This document shows, in pieces, positions 61,401 to 64,000 of a DNA stretch of 64,000 nucleotides. The stretch covers positions 23,420,148 through 23,484,147 of the forward strand of contig NC_082687.1 of the NCBI RefSeq assembly GCF_949987515.2, read 5' to 3'. This DNA is from Delphinus delphis. Lineage: Eukaryota; Chordata; Mammalia; Artiodactyla; Delphinidae. Numbering within the stretch: the first letter of the stretch is position 1; each line of letters begins with the position of its first letter. A model generated the notes under the pieces. It saw only the letters and a program-made list of their open reading frames with translations, was not told the DNA's origin and did not search any database. The position numbers and the translations under genes were made by a program.

Positions 61401-63213
61401 CCTAAACCAGATATTGTTTCGTAGATCCAGAGTCATATATTCATTGCTTGTTTAGATAGCTTAATAGATTATAGAGCCATAATAGAGGATTTTTGTTTCT
61501 TATTTTTGTGTCTATTTCTGATAGATCCATTGCAGCTTTTATTTTCTCTCTGTAAAATGTATGTAATTCTTACTTTAATTTTACAAATTGAAGAATAAAT
61601 TACTATAGCTCCTGAAAAATATTGTGTGGTTGGACATGATACAGAGGAGCCAGCAGTTATAAATGTTGTAAATGATAGAGTTAATTTAAAAAATGTTTTT
61701 GAGAAATATCCTGCAAATTAAGTTTTAAAAGCCTTTCTAAGACCTGTCAGAGACTGGTTAATTAGGCCATTCTGCTATCAGGATTTCTTAGGTCACATTC
61801 AGCCCTAAAAATTTGTGGTTCTTGATAATTTTGTGTATTGGGAATCACACAGCAGTCGCTGTATGCTTACTGAGAAACAGGGTGTCCATAATATGAGGGA
61901 CAGATGTCAGGTTAAGCCTGGGATTTTTTTCTCCATAATAAAAATTGGGCATCTCATGAAGGGGGTAGAATAGTCGACCAAGAAAATTTAGCTAGAAATT
62001 GTAAAATAAAATTACCTTGCCAGGAGGAGCAAAGTAATTGGGCTTTTAGTTGAAAAATTGAAAGTAGTACAGTTTTTGTTATTAATGTTGACTGTACTAT
62101 GAAAGTTCTTCAGGGTGATTATACCTAACCATTTAAGGGTTGTGCTGTTGCTAGTGGCTTTTAGACCTTGTTGACACCGATGACCTCACTTGAAAGTTAT
62201 AGACTCTTTCCCAGGAACATGGACATATATCAGAATATTTTCTTCCTAGGAGTTTGTGCCAGTTTTAGAATCCAGTTCTACACCTTGCCAAATGAATTTG
62301 CAGTTTCTTTATAAATAAATAAATAAGTGCTTATTCACATTTGTTCCTTTCGTGGCCAAGTACCTAATAGTGTTCTAGTCTGAAATCATTAATATTTACT
62401 GAGCACTTAATATGTGTCAGGCACATAGATGAATATGGTTCCTTATAAAAGTTCTAATAATCTGGTAGGGGGAAGTTTTAAGTAATACTGTAAGGAGACA
62501 GGCTCCTTTTCCTTAGCAGTGTTTTTGAGCTGTTATTTACTGAGAAATATTCTGAGGAAAGGGTAGGAAAAAAATTCAGCCTTCTTTCATTATTTATACC
62601 TTTTACTGTAATCACCCACTTCCAAAATAGCTCCACTTGACAGAAAGTGTAACCTTTGAATCCTGTGTTCTGTGTATTAGAAAAGAAATCCATTCTTGTA
62701 TACGGTGATGAGTGTTGCAACAACTGTGATATTTCTGTAGAGAAATTTTAAGACTGTGGAGCTTCAGTTTCATCTTCTGTAAAGGAGGGTACTGAAAGAG
62801 AATGGCCTTTAGGATCTGTCATTCTGTAGAGTTATACTAGGATTTTGCTCTCTACCTTGTTCGCTCCATCTGTGATTAGGTACTCGACTTTAGTAAGATT
62901 TGGTAAAGACTAGTGTAATCAATATTTTTAAAGTTACTGAGATTTGAAGGATGCTTATTAAGGATTAAGGCAATTTAAAAATATTTGTGTAGGTGATACC
63001 CATCCACTGTATTTAGAATTTTAATTTCATAAAAACAATTTTTAATTTTAGGAACAAGAGCTGAATGCTCGAGCCCGGGCCCTACAAGCTGCATCTGCAT
63101 CCTGTTCATTTCGGCCCAATGGATTTGACGACAATGATCCACCAGGAAGCTGTGGACCAACTGGTGGTGGGGGTGGAGGAGGGTTTAATACAGTTGGCAG
63201 ACTCGTATTTTGA
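30719..63213 (+). CDS. USP38: Ubiquitin carboxyl-terminal hydrolase 38, ten coding exons
   Basis: USP38 is a cysteine protease that removes ubiquitin from proteins; published targets in other mammals include TBK1, LSD1 and HDAC1. The coding sequence joins 30719-31400, 32932-33067, 38932-39061, 41024-41125, 45197-45355, 47492-47685, 50255-50348, 52933-53039, 54222-55581 and 63052-63213: 3126 nt, 1041 residues. The N-terminal ~400 residues are helical (ARM/HEAT-like) and hold no protease motif. The USP domain runs from about 444 to 948. Its Cys box is [12 protein letters not shown] with Cys454. The His box is SESGHYYSY with His856, and Asp917 lies in FNDSRV. Cys pairs 600/603 and 738/741 fit the USP zinc ribbon. 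A Gly-rich tail ends in GRLVF. The start ATG at 30719 has a strong context (A at -3, G at +4). No frameshift or premature stop is seen. The human protein has 1042 residues; the one-residue difference falls before the His box. Confidence 0.98.
31401..32931 (+). other. USP38: USP38 intron 1
   Basis: GT-AG intron with no recognised transposon. If it were retained, the frame would run 14 codons past exon 1 and stop at about 31442. Confidence 0.85.
32932..33067 (+). CDS. USP38: USP38 coding exon 2
   Basis: 136 bp. Acceptor aaaaaatag before 32932, donor gtactt at 33068. Codes for [13 protein letters not shown] through TQALC and two bases of the next Arg codon. Confidence 0.96.
33840..34000 (-). 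repeat. L2/MIR-type tail, antisense (intron 2)
   Basis: 'catttattgggcacttacta' and 'gagtgccaagcagtg' match the antisense tail pattern, followed by 'gaacaaatgggtagaaata' and an 'agctggggaggcaggcagg' stretch. Confidence 0.6.
34559..34876 (-). mobile_element. CHR SINE, long form, antisense (intron 2)
   Basis: T-rich (TTTA)n tail on the left, repeated 'tctagttgtgg' units, and the head 'ccaccagggaagtcccc' on the right. The target duplication 'taaaatgtaagcattta' at 34542-34558 recurs at 34877-34893 with one change. The 'cgtgggcttctctctagttg' unit is repeated in tandem inside. Confidence 0.92.
34890..36235. other. Part of USP38 intron 2, no recognised feature
   Basis: AT-rich sequence without a confidently recognised repeat or exon. 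Confidence 0.4.
36240..36335 (+). repeat. L2/MIR 3' end, sense (intron 2)
   Basis: 'tgagggcagaaaccatattt', 'cttaacacagtgcctattat' and 'actcaaatattttttgaatg' follow the sense L2 3' end. Confidence 0.65.
36797..37000 (+). mobile_element. CHR SINE, short form, sense (intron 2)
   Basis: Starts 'ggcttccctggtggcacagt' and ends 'gcgtaccgc' plus poly-A. The flank 'aaagatttac[c/t]gg' occurs on both sides (36786-36796 and about 36999-37010). It looks young. Confidence 0.95.
37010..37260 (-). repeat. Old L1 3'-region fragment, antisense (intron 2)
   Basis: 'cttatgatggacatttagat', 'agcagtgctgcagtgaatat' and 'ctttgtacacaaatgcaagt' fit the reverse complement of an L1M-type ORF2 end. The match is weak. 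Similar text may continue at 37905-38000. Confidence 0.5.
37700..37870 (-). repeat. MIR SINE, antisense (intron 2)
   Basis: 'aactcatttaaccttcacat', 'ctacagataaggaactgaga', 'aataacttacataagtattt', 'ccccagctaataaatggtga' are antisense MIR text in the right order. Confidence 0.7.
38328..38579 (-). mobile_element. CHR SINE, long form, antisense (intron 2)
   Basis: T-rich tail on the left, 'ggcacgtgggctc' units, head 'ccaccaggaaagtccc' on the right. The duplication 'cagatagcc[a/g]tatttt' flanks it at 38312-38327 and 38579-38594. Confidence 0.9.
38932..39061 (+). CDS. USP38: USP38 coding exon 3
   Basis: 130 bp. Acceptor ttcaattttcag, donor gtaagtg at 39062. Codes for [16 protein letters not shown] through LLKIEL. 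It ends on a codon boundary. Confidence 0.96.
39965..39982. repeat. (GATA)n microsatellite
   Basis: About four GATA units at the edge of the T-run of the neighbouring SINE. Confidence 0.9.
39982..40198 (-). mobile_element. CHR SINE, short form, antisense (intron 3)
   Basis: Poly-T on the left, 'gcggtacgcgggcctctcac' next, and the head 'ccaccagggaagccc' on the right. 'caccccttg[a/c]tat' flanks both sides (39949-39961 and 40199-40211). Confidence 0.95.
41024..41125 (+). CDS. USP38: USP38 coding exon 4
   Basis: 102 bp, phase 0 at both ends, so skipping would keep the frame. Acceptor tcttttctgcag, donor gtaagtt at 41126. Codes for [13 protein letters not shown] through SPEAFHL. Confidence 0.96.
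41475..41683 (+). mobile_element. CHR SINE, short form, sense (intron 4)
   Basis: Starts 'gggcttccctggtggggcag', ends 'gcgtaccac' plus ~24 A. The duplication 'aaaaccactgact' flanks it (41462-41474 and 41684-41696). Confidence 0.95.
41759..41855 (+). repeat. L2 fragment closely matching 39831-39927
   Basis: A gap-free alignment to 39831-39927 by eye gives 9 differences in 97 bases, mostly transitions. The match starts and stops sharply. Confidence 0.85.
41857..41891. repeat. (TTTGA)n microsatellite
   Basis: Five or so TTTGA units with one TTTTGA variant, directly after the L2 fragment. Confidence 0.85.
41900..44327. other. Part of USP38 intron 4, no recognised feature
   Basis: AT-rich sequence with no recognised repeat, exon or RNA gene. 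Confidence 0.4.
44339..44675 (-). mobile_element. CHR SINE, long form, antisense (intron 4)
   Basis: (TTTA)n tail on the left, 'ggctgtgttgggtctttgcg' next, repeated 'agtagttgtgg' units, head 'cgccactggggaagt' on the right. 'ctgtaatttta' flanks it at 44328-44338 and 44678-44688. Confidence 0.93.
45197..45355 (+). CDS. USP38: USP38 coding exon 5
   Basis: 159 bp, phase 0 at both ends. Acceptor ttttctgttcag, donor gtatga at 45356. Codes for [16 protein letters not shown] through PILEAIK. Confidence 0.96.
45356..46280. other. Part of USP38 intron 5, no recognised feature
   Basis: AT-rich intron sequence. The ORF at 45584-45826 lacks splice signals and family resemblance. Confidence 0.4.
46285..46487 (-). 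repeat. L1 3'-end fragment, antisense (intron 5)
   Basis: It matches 5430-5600: 'acagcaggttcttattagtt', 'gtgtatacatgtcaatccca', 'ttgttctctacatctgtgtc'. It is 5'-truncated, of the same 3' UTR type as the L1 at 5402-8255. Confidence 0.85.
46884..46928. repeat. Perfect 20-bp inverted repeat (intron 5)
   Basis: Arms 46884-46903 and 46909-46928 are exact reverse complements around a 5-base loop (cataa). Nothing in the flanks marks it as a known transposon end. Confidence 0.95.
47492..47685 (+). CDS. USP38: USP38 coding exon 6 (catalytic Cys box)
   Basis: 194 bp. Acceptor gatctacag, donor gtaagtt at 47686. Holds the USP Cys box with the nucleophile Cys454 in [14 protein letters not shown]. The first two bases of the Asp codon after MAT lie at its 3' end. 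Confidence 0.97.
48850..49640 (-). repeat. Old L1 (L1M-type) 3' region, antisense (intron 6)
   Basis: Text such as 'ttatttaatcatattcctct', 'atagggtatgccaaattgct', 'gaaaatgtgtattgctgacc' and 'tagtcaaatctgctatttat' follows the reverse complement of an old L1 3' region. Strongly diverged; ends approximate. Confidence 0.55.
50255..50348 (+). CDS. USP38: USP38 coding exon 7
   Basis: 94 bp. Acceptor attatctttcag, donor gtgagtg at 50349. Codes for [16 protein letters not shown] through FAFLAHTQ. The frame only fits when the two bases from exon 6 are added, which confirms both junctions. Confidence 0.95.
51440..51672. mobile_element. Tigger-type MITE (intron 7)
   Basis: The ends 'agtcggcccttgaacatcac' and 'gttgttcagtggtcagctgt' are imperfect terminal inverted repeats. 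The middle ('cacttacacatggattttt', 'ataggcaccccaacccctat') matches the nested element at 17147-17361. Confidence 0.8.
51925..52160 (-). repeat. MIR SINE, antisense (intron 7)
   Basis: 'aacatttattgagcatttaa', 'ttacatatattatctcttaa', 'cccattttacaggtgaagaa', 'ttactt...gtcatgcaaac' and 'ggaacccatgttcaac' follow antisense MIR. Confidence 0.75.
52600..52770 (+). repeat. MIR SINE, sense (intron 7)
   Basis: 'gagacttgggttctgatata', 'atatgaccttgggcaagtcc' and 'cttaattctcatctgcagaa' are sense MIR core text. Confidence 0.75.
52933..53039 (+). CDS. USP38: USP38 coding exon 8
   Basis: 107 bp. Acceptor ctctgtcaaaag, donor gtaagaa at 53040. Codes for [17 protein letters not shown] through SEYLRFLLD and two bases of Arg. 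It includes the conserved QQDCSEYL stretch of USP domains. Confidence 0.95.
53228..53695 (+). mobile_element. hAT-Charlie-type DNA transposon (intron 8)
   Basis: Left end 'cagctgttctcaaagtgtgg' and right part 'aaaggcatcctgagacaaaa' match a hAT-Charlie element, with 'acagtaaatattaataggta' near the right end. Candidate 8-bp target copies are ctttagac (53220-53227) and ctttaaac just past the right end. No transposase is encoded. Confidence 0.7.
53850..53935 (-). repeat. L2/MIR-type tail, antisense (intron 8)
   Basis: 'catatgttgagtagtttctt'-like text, 'tgtgccaggctttctgtgaa' and 'caaacaaagatatataagac' fit the antisense tail. Confidence 0.5.
54222..55581 (+). CDS. USP38: USP38 coding exon 9 (His/Asp boxes, zinc ribbon)
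   Basis: 1360 bp, the largest exon. Acceptor cttctacag, donor gtaagtt at 55582. It carries both zinc-ligand Cys pairs, a Ser/Pro-rich insert (about residues 620-705) inside the USP domain, the His box and the Asp box. Residues 599-603 read CCLNC, one Cys more than the usual pair. Confidence 0.97.
55845..58045 (-). mobile_element. L1 LINE, 5'-truncated, antisense (intron 9)
   Basis: On the minus strand it starts inside the reverse transcriptase region at about 58045 and runs through the ORF2 C-terminus to the 3' UTR, ending in poly-A (T-run at 55827-55850). The flanks share 'cttgtttgttttt' (near 55818 and 58038), the target duplication. About 2.2 kb long and the least decayed L1 in the window. 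Confidence 0.93.
56214..58019 (-). pseudogene. L1 ORF2 C-terminal remnant
   Basis: Open segments 57594-58019, 57076-57597, 56742-57032 and 56214-56726 cover the end of the reverse transcriptase and the C-terminal domain. The catalytic FADD box is intact at 57924-57935. Frameshifts separate the segments, and the endonuclease and first half of the reverse transcriptase are absent, so it cannot act. Confidence 0.85.
58240..60680. other. Part of USP38 intron 9, no recognised feature
   Basis: AT-rich sequence without recognised repeats or exons. The 86-codon ORF at 59880-60140 has no family resemblance and no splice signals that would include it. Confidence 0.4.
60685..60715. repeat. (TATG)n microsatellite
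   Basis: About seven ATGT units lie at the tail side of the following antisense L1. Confidence 0.9.
60692..61119 (-). mobile_element. L1 3'-end fragment, antisense (intron 9)
   Basis: It matches 55850-56220: 'acatctttattggagtataa', 'gtgttagtttctgctttata', the C-rich 'ctccctccctcccaccctcc' and 'cctgcccctaggttcttcag'. 'agccatgtat' flanks it at 60682-60691 and 61120-61129. Confidence 0.9.
61130..62384. other. Part of USP38 intron 9, no recognised feature
   Basis: No exon, RNA gene or recognised repeat is visible. Confidence 0.4.
62385..62470 (-). repeat. L2/MIR-type tail, antisense (intron 9)
   Basis: 'aatatttactgagcacttaa' and 'tatgtgtcaggcacatagat' are the antisense tail; little else of the element remains. 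Confidence 0.6.
63052..63213 (+). CDS. USP38: USP38 coding exon 10 and stop
   Basis: 162 bp of coding sequence. Acceptor tttttaattttag. Codes for [18 protein letters not shown], an acidic [13 protein letters not shown] segment, seven glycines, and FNTVGRLVF, then TGA at 63211-63213. Confidence 0.96.
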   Translation, partial: EQELNARARALQAASASCSFRPNGFDDNDPPGSCGPTGGGGGGGFNTVGRLVF

Positions 63214-64000
63214 TGCTGAGAGAGTCCAAAATGCACTGGTCACAAAACATCCAATACTATGACTGTTTAAATGTCAGACTGTAACAAATATCATATCTAT
63301 CTTTTATTTTTCTTTTCATTAGACCGTTATACAAGAAAACATAGTGCTTGTTTTCATTTTGTTGACAAAACGTTTATTAACAAAATGCATCATTGGGAAA
63401 AAATCTACCTCTTAAAATTCCATTTTCTTTTATGGTTAGACATGCTTGACCAAAAATTTTCAGAGGCAAATATGTACCTGGTCCCTAATTAAGCTGCATT
63501 AAATTTAGTAGAGGCAATTAAATGGTCCTGTCCTCAGTTTTACTGAACAAAAGATAGATTTCATTTAGCATCCTTTATAAAAGAATTGGTGTTAGAGGTG
63601 AAGGAAATATTGTTAGTAAGGAAAGAAAGAAAATCTTTTATTTCCTGTGTAGTTACCCCATTATTAAATTCAAGTCTTTGAGAATACTAGAGATGATATA
63701 GTCTCTCATGAAGGCAATAACATAAACTTTATCGAGCTGTAGTACTTTTCAGGTTTGTTCAGTGCTGTCTTCAGCATCACTGTATCTACATTTCAAGTAC
63801 AAATGTTTTAAAAAAGGATTATTTATACATATGTGCTGAATTGATTTTAAGAAAGGTGCATGATCCTGTAGGAGCCACATTTTTACCTAAAAATTGCTAA
63901 CTTTGTAGTGTTTCTAATTGTTTGAGGATTTTAAAAATTCTATTTCAGGGAGTATATCTTCTGTGTGTTTTGAAGGAGGTGAGTTCTGTATGTGCCTTGC
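63214..64000 (+). other. USP38: USP38 3' UTR, incomplete
   Basis: AT-rich sequence follows the stop with no splice acceptor or new ORF of note. No AATAAA is seen; ATTAAA occurs at 63498-63503 and near 63663, but neither is convincing as the main polyadenylation site. The UTR probably continues beyond the window. Confidence 0.7.

Overview
The window is mammalian nuclear DNA, most likely from a cetacean. Several SINEs begin with the tRNA-derived head GGCTTCCCTGGTGG (or its reverse complement) and belong to the CHR family of whales, dolphins and hippos. The ruminant Bov-tA body and BovB LINEs are not seen. The L1 copies have the 5' UTR and 3' UTR types I associate with cetartiodactyl L1. The species call is inference; the mammalian call is secure.

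There is one protein-coding gene, USP38 (ubiquitin-specific protease 38), on the + strand. I could place all ten coding exons between 30719 and 63213. Each intron is GT-AG and each junction keeps the frame. The spliced product is 1041 residues plus stop, with catalytic Cys454, His856 and Asp917. The start lies at the 3' end of a CpG island (about 29885-31300) with GC boxes, ETS-type sites and no TATA box. Three upstream ATGs precede the start codon. The 3' UTR runs to the end of the window with no convincing end.

Positions 1-29.8 kb are intergenic and mostly repeats. 1-5.4 kb holds old MIR/L2 pieces and L1 3' ends. 5.4-10.9 kb is a stack of minus-strand L1s, including a 2.85-kb L1 whose ORF2 has a large in-frame internal deletion. 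10.9-13.3 kb has no recognisable feature. 13.3-13.8 kb is a probable solo LTR. 16.4-18.9 kb is a long fossil L2, carrying a Tigger element nested in another and a perfect 109-bp tandem duplication. 18.9-28.8 kb is an LTR-less ERV-L remnant (gag, pol, dUTPase) split by an L1 that is itself split by a second L1 with clear target-site duplications.

Inside USP38 the introns hold six CHR SINEs, one long L2, MIR copies, one Tigger and one hAT element, and several L1s. Every intronic L1 I could orient is antisense to the gene. Three perfect short hairpins (10940, 13287 and 46884) are not explained by the repeats I recognise.

I found no tRNA, rRNA, snRNA, CRISPR or operon-like system, and nothing that looks like a new multi-gene system. 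The most unusual items are the in-frame ORF2 fusion, the 20-bp perfect hairpin in intron 5, the exact 109-bp duplication and the uORF chain in front of USP38.
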